A stretch of 64,000 bases of DNA from Prosthecobacter sp. (GTDB lineage Bacteria; Verrucomicrobiota; Verrucomicrobiia; Verrucomicrobiales; Verrucomicrobiaceae): contig JAIPJY010000017.1 of assembly GCA_021733925.1 (NCBI GenBank), forward strand, positions 1-64,000, in the 5' to 3' direction. The translations under genes were made by a program, and so were the position numbers. Every line of letters starts with the position of its first letter. The first letter of the stretch is position 1. Shown here in pieces: positions 43,403-52,900 of this stretch. Below the pieces are notes generated by a model. It saw only the letters and a program-made list of their open reading frames with translations. It ran no database searches and was not told where the DNA came from.

Positions 43403-44124
43403 AAGGGGTGCCTGAATTCAGGCGGATGGCCGTGCCGCAGTCCAGAGAATAGAAGGTGAAATCAGGGCGCATGCTTTTTGGGAAAAGTTGGGGGGGCGCT
43501 ACCTCAGTGCCTCAAATTCGAAGTGCCCTGCCCTCATCCCGGCGCGAGAGCTGGTCATCCAGAGCGGGGGGCACAGCGCTGCTGCGGCTTTCCAAGAACT
43601 GATGCGTCATGATTCTGCGCTTCGAAGTTGATGAAAAGGGGGCTACGATTGGTGACAGCCTTGCCCGTGCGCTCCATGGCCTTGCCGTGCTGAAGAGGGT
43701 GTCGGCGTTGGCGACACCCTTTGTTTACTGGAATCGTTTGGAAAATGCCGATTTTAATAACGTCTTTACCGTTAAATTATAAATGGGCCCGGAGCCTGAT
43801 CTGGGGCGGCTGAATTCGTCTGGTTTATCTGAAGGATTGTAGGTGATGCTGACAATGAAGCTTCACCTTCGAGAAGCGGTCTCAGTATTACTTAGACCGG
43901 ACTCATTGCCAGGGAGGTAAGTGTTGGACTGTTGGGTATAATTACGATTTTAACGTTACAAATGGAGGGGGTGATAAACCACAAGTGATGCGCTATACAC
44001 CTTCGATCAGTCGGCCGTTTTCTTTGGCCCAAGGAAGCATCTCCGCGGCCGATCCGGGGAGTCTTTGTTGACCAGCAGGGTTTGGGCTCGAGCCTGAGCG
44101 TATGTCACCAAAGTGGGTGAGGGG
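42960..44124. repeat. 1.16-kb duplication, unit 2
   Basis: Partner of 39532-40692. Ends exactly where the second copy of the 101-bp repeat begins (44124), which may mark the recombination point. Confidence 0.85.
43500..43632 (+). pseudogene. Fossil umuD-dinB junction, copy 2
   Basis: Second relic of the UmuD C-terminus plus the first codons of the polymerase, part of duplication unit 2. It reads CCTCAAATTCGAAGTGCCC, then the ARELVIQ-coding stretch, with a broken frame. Confidence 0.75.
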
Positions 44125-44224
44125 TTGCTGCCCACGGTTAACTGCTCATCTCGTCATTCGCCCTTCCGCTTTCCCCCTGAGCCCTTTCTGCAGAACGGGG
44201 CATTCACCCCATGGCACTCAGGTG
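44124..44224. repeat. 101-bp direct repeat, copy 2
   Basis: Near-identical to 37062-37162. Here it lies in decayed sequence with no DUF883 gene after it. Confidence 0.85.
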
Positions 44225-44727
44225 TCCCACCATCGCGCGCGGAGGGTGTCAGTTGAACTGGCTGGACTTCCTGCGCTACGGTGTAAATGCCGGTTTTGCG
44301 CAGGGGCTGGCAACACTTCTTCCACGATCCAATCTTTAAATGTAACGGCTCCAGCGATTTTTGAACTCATCACCAGTCGGTAGAGGTCCGCCTCGCCGAT
44401 AAACCGAGCGCCTTGCAATCCTACGGCGGTCGGAAGGGGGTAACTGTGTGTTAGCCCCTTGGCGTGTTGAGCAATAGCCACGGTGGGGTTTCCGTGTGGC
44501 CGTATTCGATGGCGTGGATGGGAGCGACTCCATCGGCAAAGTCGTCGAGACAGGCACTGCGTCAAGGATGGGAGTGTGGGTCCGCTTGCGCCAGGGCGGC
44601 CTGCTGGGATGACATGATGGTGAGGTGCGCACCGCCGGCGGTCGGAAGGGGGTAACTGTGTGTTACCCCCTCTCTTGAGCGTCGAGGGCAGTGGCAGCGG
44701 CAGGAAGCCAGACAGCATCTGCACGAA
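44225..44727 (-). pseudogene. Bro-N antirepressor fragments (copy H)
   Basis: Minus strand contains HAKGLTHSYPLPTAVGLQGA, then RFIGEADLYRLVMSSKIAGA and VTFKDWIVEEVLPAPA (44290-44470), the C-terminal half of a Bro-N domain. Upstream are a further partial repeat of GGTAACTGTGTGTTAGCCCC and unrelated sequence. No start. Confidence 0.65.
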
Positions 44728-44883
44728 CTAGGAGCCTGTCGGACTTAGAAATTAAAAGCGCTGAGAATCGGCTGTACGAGTTTCGATTCATCACGACACA
44801 TCAGGAATTGACACTGGAGCCGAATTTGGAGGCTCTTATTGAGATTCATGAGGTTTGAGACTCGAAGTCCGACAGGCTGCTAG
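44728..44883. mobile_element. 148-bp MITE with CTAG target duplication
   Basis: Element at 44732-44879. The left end GAGCCTGTCGGACTT and right end AAGTCCGACAGGCTG are inverted repeats with one mismatch at the outermost base. CTAG flanks both sides (44728-44731 and 44880-44883). A YTAR target duplication and these ends fit non-autonomous derivatives of IS5-family elements. No transposase inside. Confidence 0.82.
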
Positions 44884-44970
44884 GAGTCCGAGAACACGCG
44901 CACGCCCATCTTCTTAAATGCGATGAGCCATTCGTAACGTGGATGCACGTCATCTGGCGACACACTTTCA

Positions 44971-45642
44971 TCATCGGAATAAACTGCGTAGCCAGCCCCA
45001 AAACGACCAGCTTTCTTGAGCCTGAAAGTGAGTCTCGGGCTGAGATTTCGCAGTCGGATTGCGATTGGAGGCCGCGAGCATTCCGCCTTCCACTCCATGA
45101 ATGCCCTCGTTGGCTAATTGGAGCCGAAGCTGCTCGAAGGCATTCACAGCCATCTTGTGAGCAGCCTGCTTGGACACGCCCAACTGCTGTCCGATCTCTT
45201 CGTAACTGTGCCCCAAAGAGTATAGGTCAAGCACTTGCTGGGCTCGATCCGTTAGCGTCGGTAAGTGACGGCACAGCACGTCGCGAGCTTCTTGAGCACG
45301 AACGTTCTGAACGATATCTTGTGTTAGGTCTGGTCGCGACTGAAGCCAAGAATCGGCATTTTCATCTGCCGCATCAGCCAAGCTGGTTTCGTCGATGAAA
45401 CGCTGAGCATGACGAACTTCGACCCTGTAAAGGGAATTCAAAGCGTTGCGGATGGCCGTTCCAGCAAAAGGTTCGAACGAACCTTTGTCCGGGTCATAGG
45501 CGCAAGCAGCTCGATATAGCGCATCGTATGCGGTCGATGTCACATCCTCCATGCCTGCGCCTGGAATGTTGGAGTAGTTCCTGGCAATCCGCTCGGCCAA
45601 GTGCCTGTTGATCTGAAAAATAACCTGGGGATCTGATTTCAC
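44971..45642 (-). CDS. Sigma-70 family RNA polymerase sigma factor
   Basis: 223 residues. Region 2 is recognisable (MEDVTSTAYDALYRAACAYD, then FEPFAGTAIRNALNSLYR), as is a region 4 helix-turn-helix (LTDRAQQVLDLYSLGHSYEE, then IGQQLGVSKQAAHKMAVNAF). The C-terminal 40 residues are Trp-rich and look unrelated to sigma factors. A second minus-strand frame (44880-45098) over its end reads protein-like (YAVYSDDESVSPDDVHPRYE), so the 3' end may be a junction. No anti-sigma gene is adjacent. Confidence 0.85.
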   Translation of the reverse strand: MKSDPQVIFQINRHLAERIARNYSNIPGAGMEDVTSTAYDALYRAACAYDPDKGSFEPFAGTAIRNALNSLYRVEVRHAQRFIDETSLADAADENADSWLQSRPDLTQDIVQNVRAQEARDVLCRHLPTLTDRAQQVLDLYSLGHSYEEIGQQLGVSKQAAHKMAVNAFEQLRLQLANEGIHGVEGGMLAASNRNPTAKSQPETHFQAQESWSFWGWLRSLFR

Positions 45643-45722
45643 GGGATTTAACCTTTTTTAGCCTGGGGAGGTTGACGGTTTTTTGGCGAATCCGTAGGAG
45701 CCTCAAACCAACACTACATAAC

Positions 45723-46610
45723 ATGAAAACATGCCTTCAACCACCAGCCAGTGACTACCTGAATGATTTCCATTTTGATGATGCCATAACACAGCGCCAG
45801 CACGATCCTGTATTTGGGTGTCTGGAGCTTGGACTGCATGAACGGGCGCTTGATTACCTCACCTCTGATCCCGAAAAGCAAATGGCGTCGGGGAAACTGG
45901 AGGCATTGCGGTTGCTGGTGTTGGAGCAAGCGGGCACCTCAAGCGAATATTTAGCGCACCAAGCCGTGCAGAGCAGCCTTGCCTACCCTGACAATCTCCA
46001 AATTCTCGATACCGCCTGCATTCACCTCGCATCTTCTGAGCAATACCATCGGCTTTTTCGCTTTTTTAGAAACCACCCGACGCGTGATCAAGTCCGCCAC
46101 CATCCTTCTATTCTTCACAACCTAGCAGCCGCAGCGGCTCAAACGGCCCGGTTTAAATCTGGGCTCGCTTACGCATTCAAATCAGCGCTCCAAAACCTGA
46201 CGGATCCATCCAACTTGCTGATTGACCTCCAGATGAGGCCTTTATGGGAATATTATGCGACAGCTTCTTTTGGATGCCTGACGGAGGCCCGATGGATGTG
46301 CTCGCCATCTATGTTTCGCGTTCTTGATCAGGCCATTCAGCGAACAAGCGGCTCTCTTGCGGTTTGTGAGTTCACCTTGCGCCATTGCGTGCCGAGTGAG
46401 TTTCATCGCTACCTCCAGCGAGACCTGTCTTCGTATTTCGTGCTTTCGGCCGCCACTCCTCCACATGTCCGCCTCGCTTATCGTTCATGGATGGACGCGC
46501 AGCGCAATGCCGGCATACAGGTCTTCAAGGCTGCTCTGAACAACGCGCTGAACTTCCTTCGTTCTGCCAAGCAAACCCGGCCAGATCAGCGAGGTTTCTG
46601 CTACGAATAA
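45723..46610 (+). CDS. Unknown helical protein (TPR-like)
   Basis: 295 residues from the ATG at 45723. Alternating helices with tetratricopeptide-like spacing (LGLHERALDYLTSDPEKQMA; LAHQAVQSSLAYPDNLQIL). No clear catalytic motif, signal peptide or membrane segment. It is divergent from the sigma factor gene, with 80 bases between the two starts. Confidence 0.7.
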   Translation: MKTCLQPPASDYLNDFHFDDAITQRQHDPVFGCLELGLHERALDYLTSDPEKQMASGKLEALRLLVLEQAGTSSEYLAHQAVQSSLAYPDNLQILDTACIHLASSEQYHRLFRFFRNHPTRDQVRHHPSILHNLAAAAAQTARFKSGLAYAFKSALQNLTDPSNLLIDLQMRPLWEYYATASFGCLTEARWMCSPSMFRVLDQAIQRTSGSLAVCEFTLRHCVPSEFHRYLQRDLSSYFVLSAATPPHVRLAYRSWMDAQRNAGIQVFKAALNNALNFLRSAKQTRPDQRGFCYE

Positions 46611-47010
46611 GGCATTGTCTCAGCCTACCACCACAGCAAAGCCTTCAGCGACTGCCGCACCATGGCCGGAGTCGGCGGCGGCTTTGACGGTGCGGAGGAA
46701 GGCGGCAGGGACCAGGGAGGGAGGGTTGGAGCTGCTGGAGGAGAGTCTCAAGCGGCTCGATGGTGGCCCGTCCTTCGCCCTGTGGGCTACGGAGGGTGGC
46801 TGCGCCAGTGGAGAGGGAGAGGTCCATTGGCCTCAGTGCTGTCGGCCAGTAGGCGGAAGCAAGGGGGGGGTAAATCGCCCCCCTCTCTCATCCGTGCGTG
46901 TGTGAGCGGCTGGCTGTCGAAAGGGGGTAGCACACAGCTACCCCCTTGCGACCACCCGGAGATGCCTTTTGGCGGCTTGCTGAGCTTGCGCAGGCGCTTG
47001 GGGATTGAGT
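46611..47010. pseudogene. Antirepressor C-terminal remnants (copy I)
   Basis: Repeats of the same antirepressor words seen at 38200 and 42440 (GGCGGCTTTGACGG ... GGAAGGCGGCAGGG) and a stretch like the GGGGGTAGC...GCTACCCCC hairpin. No intact frame. This is the right border of the decayed region. Confidence 0.5.
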
Positions 47011-47022
47011 AGATTGTTCCTC

Positions 47023-47562
47023 TCACCGCCGCTTCAAAGGCGCCACCTTCACGCCCATCGCCTCAAGTAGCACCTTTCCCATCTGGCGGGTCTTTTCGTC
47101 CACGGGTTTGGGTGGCAGAAGTCCGGAAAATCGGCCTTTAAAACTATCTGCGGGCATGTCTTCGGCATCACCGAGGTTCCAAAACTTGCCGTTCCCCAGC
47201 CGGTGGATGGGCAGGAAGTGCGTGCGGTGTTCTCCACTCTGGGCCTGGCCGATCAGGACCACCACCTCCTCGCGGTCGAGGGATTCCGAGGGTGGCGTCT
47301 GGTCGAGTGGCTGGTCGGGCCGCGCCCGCGTGAGCCATGACTCCACGATGAGCACCACGGCCGTGGCCTGGTGGGAGGCGGTGATGAGCTTCACCTTGTT
47401 GGCAAAGTCATCCTTCATCCCTGTGTCAGTCAGCCCGTCCGGCGTGAACAGGATCAACCCCGCCGGCGTGGCCGCCATCATCACCGGAGCCAGCTTCCCA
47501 TGCCGCTTCATGGTCATGCGGGCATAGCGGTCAGCTTCGGCGAGGAGGTCGGGAAAGGTCAT
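47023..47562 (-). CDS. Unknown protein, last gene of the DISARM-like operon
   Basis: 179 residues, no family recognised. N-terminal FPDLLAEADRYARMTMKRHG followed by strands (LAPVMMAATPAGLILFTPDG; ATAVVLIVESWLTR). A small alpha/beta fold seems likely. The start overlaps the previous stop by ATGA, so it belongs to the unit that includes the HNH gene. Confidence 0.7.
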   Translation of the reverse strand: MTFPDLLAEADRYARMTMKRHGKLAPVMMAATPAGLILFTPDGLTDTGMKDDFANKVKLITASHQATAVVLIVESWLTRARPDQPLDQTPPSESLDREEVVVLIGQAQSGEHRTHFLPIHRLGNGKFWNLGDAEDMPADSFKGRFSGLLPPKPVDEKTRQMGKVLLEAMGVKVAPLKRR

Positions 47563-48143
47563 TTGGGCGCTTGATCTTCGAAGAGGTCGCCGATCACGAT
47601 GTCAGGTCCAGGCGTGGGCAGTGGTGTGCCATCTAGCAGTTCGTCGCGCTTCTTGTCGATGATGAGGAGTTCGGCATCATGCACGAAACGCACTTCTTTG
47701 AAGACGCCGATGGCGGCTGTCTCGCGGTCCGTCCACATCTTGAGGGCTGTTTGAGCAGCATCGTTGAGGCTTTTGAAGGTTTGAGAATCATCCCCAGCGA
47801 AATGGCAGGCCGTGTCGAGCAGGCGACGAGAATAGGTGCCGAGGCGCAAATCCTCATCGAGGACGATGGGAAGCAAATCCTTGGGTGAAGTCTCCCTCAA
47901 ACGTGGCTTCGCGGTTTGGCAAAGCTGGCGAAGACGCAGTTTGTCCTTGGTGGGATTGAGCGGCAGGTAGAGCAACGTGCCTTTCGGGAAGAGCAGGCGA
48001 ATGTCAGCCTCGGCATCAGCCGGTTCGAAGACGCTTTCGGAAGCCTCGACCGTGAAGGTGGAATCCCGCCGCAACTGCATGGATTCAGGCACTCCCGAAA
48101 CCTCCCAACTCTGTCCATTCCATTTCAAGGTGAGTTCGCTCAT
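47559..48143 (-). CDS. Unknown protein in defence operon
   Basis: 194 residues from the ATG at 48143, which is 5 bases after the HNH stop. Starts with strands (ELTLKWNGQSWEVSGVPESM) and is otherwise mixed. No catalytic motif seen. Function unknown. Confidence 0.7.
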   Translation of the reverse strand: MSELTLKWNGQSWEVSGVPESMQLRRDSTFTVEASESVFEPADAEADIRLLFPKGTLLYLPLNPTKDKLRLRQLCQTAKPRLRETSPKDLLPIVLDEDLRLGTYSRRLLDTACHFAGDDSQTFKSLNDAAQTALKMWTDRETAAIGVFKEVRFVHDAELLIIDKKRDELLDGTPLPTPGPDIVIGDLFEDQAPK

Positions 48144-48148
48144 GATGG

Positions 48149-48907
48149 TTACTGCGGGCAAAAGACGTGCTGGCGGTGCCAGGACAGGAATGGGGTATGC
48201 TCGGCAGTTATCCAGCGGAGTTTGCAGGATTGATCAAGGCTCAGTTTGGAGCGGGTGGCCGCATCGAGTCTTGGTGAAAACTCGGGATTGCCTTGCTCGT
48301 CGAAAGTCATGAGGCCCTGGTCGAAGAGGGCGTCGAGGTGGGCACAGAGGAGGAAGCCGTTGAAGACGTTCAGGCGCTCGGCGTCGGTGGCGCATTTGGC
48401 CCAGGGTTTGGCGTGGCTGGCGCGGAGGAGTTCCGGGACAGCAATGCCCGTCACGGCGCAGGCACCGCCCCAGTAGTCCATCAGGGCCTTGCGGAAGAGG
48501 TCCTGCCCGCGGCGCTGTTTGACGAGGGCGAGGACTTCGGTCGTGCTCGGCGGGTTGGCGTCGAGCTTGGCGATCTCGGCGGCATAGTGCTCGGCGGCTT
48601 GGTTGGGAAGAGACATCGCCAGTTCGGCGGCACGGCGCAGCAGACGGCCCAAGGGGGCTTCGCCGGCGGCCTGGAAGGAGTCGTCACCTTGATGCTGCTC
48701 CGGCAGGCTGCGGGTGAGTTCAGAGGTGGGCGGGCCTTTGGGAAAGGTCACCTGCCAGACCATGGGCGTCGCGGTCGGGGTGACGTGAGCCTCAGCCTTG
48801 TGGCGGGCAGAAAACATGACCACTCGCTCCGGCGTGCTCTCTCGAACGTTCTCCCAGCCGTGGGCGTAGCCAGCTTTTTCGATCAGGGTGCGTTCGAGGG
48901 TGTTCAT
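48149..48907 (-). CDS. HNH endonuclease (HNH_2-like)
   Basis: 252 residues from the ATG at 48907. The C-terminal half carries an HNH-2 type nuclease pattern: GGACAVTGIAVPELLRASHA, then KPWAKCATDAERLNVFNGFL, LCAHLDALFDQGLMTF. The pair SHAKPW and NGFLLCAHLDALFD is typical of restriction-associated HNH proteins. The N-terminal half has no recognised domain and could bind DNA. It is a candidate effector of the DISARM-like operon. Confidence 0.88.
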   Translation of the reverse strand: MNTLERTLIEKAGYAHGWENVRESTPERVVMFSARHKAEAHVTPTATPMVWQVTFPKGPPTSELTRSLPEQHQGDDSFQAAGEAPLGRLLRRAAELAMSLPNQAAEHYAAEIAKLDANPPSTTEVLALVKQRRGQDLFRKALMDYWGGACAVTGIAVPELLRASHAKPWAKCATDAERLNVFNGFLLCAHLDALFDQGLMTFDEQGNPEFSPRLDAATRSKLSLDQSCKLRWITAEHTPFLSWHRQHVFCPQ

Positions 48908-49027
48908 ATCGAAATGAGTCAGTGATTGGTTCCGGTCACCCAAGAAGCGGTAGAACCTCGTCCATCTTGTTGGGGTGGGTCTATTCCAAAGTGCGGCGAC
49001 TCCAGTGCTCTGTGATGGGGAACTGCT

Positions 49028-49900
49028 TCATGGATTCCGGTTCTCGTAGACGGGTGCAAGGGTGGTGAAGCATGCCGCGATGGTCGAGGCGACTCCGGTG
49101 CCTTGGGATACGAGATCTTCGGCAGCCAGCCGGTGGCCGATGACGAGATTCAACCAATGCTTGTCCGGGACCTTACGCAGATAGTCGGCGAGGTCGGTGA
49201 TGGCGATTTCCTCGGTTCGGCCCTTGGAGAATGTGACACACCAGTTTTTTCCGTTCGGCTCAATGGTTCGGCGGAAGGCCTGGTTGGCGCCGCCGTAGGG
49301 GTCAGCGATCCTCATTCCCTGGCTTTGCATGGTCTGATGCAGCCACGTCACATGGTCGTCGTTGGCCAGCCAGTTAAGGAAGTTCAGCCAATCGACCCTG
49401 GAGTCTGCCTTTTCATTGGAGCGTTCGATGTAGTAGCCAAAGGTTCCCGACTCTTCGTCCAGTCGGATGAAGAATTTGGCCACCAGCCAGGCTTTCTCGG
49501 CCCGGTAACGACTGATGGCGGCCCAATGAATTTCGGGCCGGCGGTAGATCGACCAGGAATTCATCGGCTCCCTGGCATCAATCAGTTTTGCCACCGCACC
49601 ACCAAGCTGCTCCCTCGAACGCCAATGAGTGCCGGTGACGCCGTCCTGAAAATCGGCAGCCTGCAGTCCGTTGAATGACCGCCCCATCCAGTCCGGCGTT
49701 TTGCGAGTTCCTCCCGTTTTTGGCTGGAGAGCCTCCCGTTCCAGTCGCTCCTGAATCTTCTCTTGTAAACCGACCTTGGTTTTCAGCTGTCCGCCATCGT
49801 CCCATTCAGCGAGCATCCATTCACCCTGGATTTCGAGAACCTTGAACGATCCCTTTTCGTTCTCGTAGGTGCTGCTTACTTTAAATCGGTGGTTGGTCAT
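49028..49900 (-). CDS. Unknown protein after the methyltransferase
   Basis: 290 residues. N-terminal 50 residues form a compact beta-rich unit (RFKVSSTYENEKGSFKVLEI). The rest contains YRPEIHWAAISRYRAEKAWL-like and GYYIERSNEKADSRVDWLNF segments of a larger alpha/beta domain. No recognised family. It lies 65 bases from the end of the methyltransferase gene on the same strand. Confidence 0.72.
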   Translation of the reverse strand: MTNHRFKVSSTYENEKGSFKVLEIQGEWMLAEWDDGGQLKTKVGLQEKIQERLEREALQPKTGGTRKTPDWMGRSFNGLQAADFQDGVTGTHWRSREQLGGAVAKLIDAREPMNSWSIYRRPEIHWAAISRYRAEKAWLVAKFFIRLDEESGTFGYYIERSNEKADSRVDWLNFLNWLANDDHVTWLHQTMQSQGMRIADPYGGANQAFRRTIEPNGKNWCVTFSKGRTEEIAITDLADYLRKVPDKHWLNLVIGHRLAAEDLVSQGTGVASTIAACFTTLAPVYENRNP

Positions 49901-49965
49901 GGAGCGTGAATTGGTTGTGTGCAGTTACCTTCCTCAAGGGGGGTATCGTCAAAAACGTGGTTCGA

Positions 49966-52900
49966 CTACGAACTAGTGATTCTCGACGGGTGGCAGCAGG
50001 AGGAATCGGCGGGTAGTGGGGTGAGGAGGGTTTGGTAGGGCTGGCCGGTCTGCATGGTCTGGCCGAGGGCGTCGTAGATTTGGAGGATGGTTTCTTTGGT
50101 GCGGTAGTGGCCGTGTTTGGCTTCGTCTTTGCGCTTCACGATGGGGAAAGTGTCCATGATGTAGCTGACGGCATGGCGGGGCGTGGAAAAGGCGCGGGTG
50201 AGGGCTTCGGGCTGCTGCTGCCATTCGCTCTGGGGGCCGAGGTAGAGGTGGAAGAAGGCGGCGTCCAGCTCGCAACGGAGGAGGAAGCGCCGCTCCTCGT
50301 CCCACCGGAACGGCGGCCCGCTCCACCCGCAGTCCGCCGCGAACGCCTCCAGGTCCCACGCCGTGTAAGTCAACTCCAGCACACGGGGGAGGATGCCCTT
50401 GTTTGAGCCAAACACTCGCCCACTAAATTCCACGATGGCCGCAAGGGGCGGGACTGGCAGACTGAAGAAGATCCCTTCTGTGAGGTGGTTTGTGGCCACT
50501 CTCAGCCGCGCGAAGTAGTCGAGCGGCAATGAAGCGAGGGTAGCCAGAAACAACGCGGAGGTCGTGGCATCGCAATTTTGCACCCTTACGAGCGGCAGGT
50601 TGTGGGTTGCGAAACTCAGCGGAACTATTGAAGCAAGTGCGGTTCGCTCGTTCAGGGAGCCTGTTACGTCGCACAGCGCAATGTCCCACCCTCGTTCTGC
50701 GAACTTCGGGTCGAGGCTAGCTACCAGCGTCCTCGGCACTTCCCACAATGGAGTGGCAAGGAGACTTGGATCACACTTCTCAGCGGGACTCAGGTCAACC
50801 TCTTGCGCTTTGCGTTTCGCGTTGCCTGGCTTCCAGACCACTCTGGCCAACCGATGGTCGTAGATACCAACCATCTTGCCCTCATACACAGGTATCCAGT
50901 TTTGCTCGCCACCTGAGTTTAAGCCACCGCCGCTAGTGATGGGGCGACGGCGTTGTTTCGTGAAGTCCTTATCATTGGTTGCTCCGAGCAAAACATACTC
51001 TGGAGTCCAGTCGGCAGAAGCACTCAAACGACCGAACGATCCGATAGCTTTTGAGAGTAAAGCAAGATCCTTGGCACCTCTAAAATGGGGGAGGGCAAGT
51101 TCGTCACCGGAATACTTGTGAAGGTCATCCTTCGAAAGTTCGACTATTTGGCCGGGGTCCGCTGCGATCTCCGATGGATCTGTTAGCCAGCATCGAACCT
51201 TGAAGCTGCTCGTCGCTGTTCCTGATAGACAGATCAGTGCAAACTTCTGGCGGGTATCGACTTCCTGAAACAGCGACTTCAAATTGACGAAGTCCCACAC
51301 AGCCGAGAGCTGGCAGTTTGAAACCCAGTGAGTCCATAAGGGACGATCAAAAGCGTTCACCGTTATGGTGCTGGGTATTATCATGCCGGCGGCCCCCGAT
51401 TTACTTCGCAAAGTCGAAAACAGTTCAGCGAAAAGCCTCGCTAGCTGCAAACGGTTTCTCGCGGCAAGCGGAAGGCGTCCGCTTTTAGAGTAGAATGCAC
51501 GCTCTCGCTTGAATCTGGAACCCTCGCTGGATGTGTCTGCTATGGGGTCTTCCTCCGACACTTCATTTTCGACGCGACTATCCTCCTCAGTCATTTTCCA
51601 CGGAGGGTTTCCAAGGAGACAATCGAACCCGCCATGGTCGAAGACTTGAGGGAAGGCGAGGTGCCAGTGGAAGAAGCGGTATTGAGATGCGAGCTGGGTG
51701 ACTTCCTTTTCGAGGGCTTCTGGCAAGGCTTGACCTTGAACGAAGTTGCGGAGCGTGCCGGTGGTGATGCCGCTCGCTGTTCCTGGTTCTTGGTTCTTTG
51801 TTCTTGGTTGTTTCGCCGTTTTCGTGGGTGCTGGGGCGGGCCTGGGCTGGCCGAAGAGGTCGTCTTCGGTATGAAGGAGGTGGCCTTCGATGAGCTGCGC
51901 GATTTGAGATGGGGGATTTGAGATGGGGGATTCGGCTTCGTCGCTGGCGGGGTAGGTTTTTTTGATGACGAAGGCGGCGCACCAGAGGTCGGCGAGGAGT
52001 TTGGCGTGGCGGTATTCGGGGGCAGTCTCGCTGGTGGTGAAGGCGGCTTCTTTTTGCCGGAGGGCATCGGGCTGGCTGTCGTCCATGGCCTCGATCTGCG
52101 TGGCGGCAAGGCGGAGGCGGTCGCGGATGGTTTGCTCCTCTTGCTCGAAGAGGGGGCCGAAGCCTTCGCGCTCTTTCTTGTTCCGCTTTTTGAGTTCGGC
52201 GCAGGCGGCTTTGTCGTCGCCCTCGATGGCGGTGAAGGTGTCGTCGGGGAGGCCGGCGGCGATGAGGTCGGGGGTGGTGCCGAGGAGGCTGTTGCCGGTG
52301 CGGATGTGGTGGTTGAGGAAGCCGAGGGGCTTACCGGGATCAACGGTCTCCAGCCAGAGGGCAACGCGGCAGAGTTCGACAGCCATGGGGTTAATGTCCA
52401 CGCCGTAGAGGCAGCGGCTGGCGACCTCGCGGAGGGCGTGGCGGTAGTCGTCGGGGCGGACGGCTCCGTCGGGGGCGCGGAGTTCGGCGAGTTTTTCGGC
52501 AAGACGGCGGGCGGCGGCGAGAAGGAAGTGGCCGGAGCCGCAAGAGGGATCGCAGACGGTGATGGAGAGCAGGGCGTCGATGGGGCGGTCTGGCTGTGCA
52601 GCAAGGCGGTCGGCGATGACGGGATCGAGGGCGGACTTGATGAGTTCTTGGACGAGGGAGTCCGGGGTGTAGTAGGAGCCGGAGGTTTTGCGGGCGTTGC
52701 CGGAGGTGGAGGCGGTGTCGGTGATGCCAGCGAAGCCGAAGCTGCGGGCGGGGAGATCGAGCTGGGGGACGAGTTCCAAGAGGGACTCATAGACGGAGCC
52801 GAGTTCCTCTGGCCCCATGTTACGATAATCAATGGCGGTGAGGCTGCCGCTGGCGCTGGACCAGCGGAGGTGGCGCATGGCGGCGAGGAGGTCGCGATTG

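Noticed and set aside
40600-44075. GATCCGGGGAGTC at 40618 and 44055 as further copies of the CRISPR-locus operator
   Set aside because: They share only a few bases with the core, lack GGATGT and belong to the duplicated unit, not to promoters.
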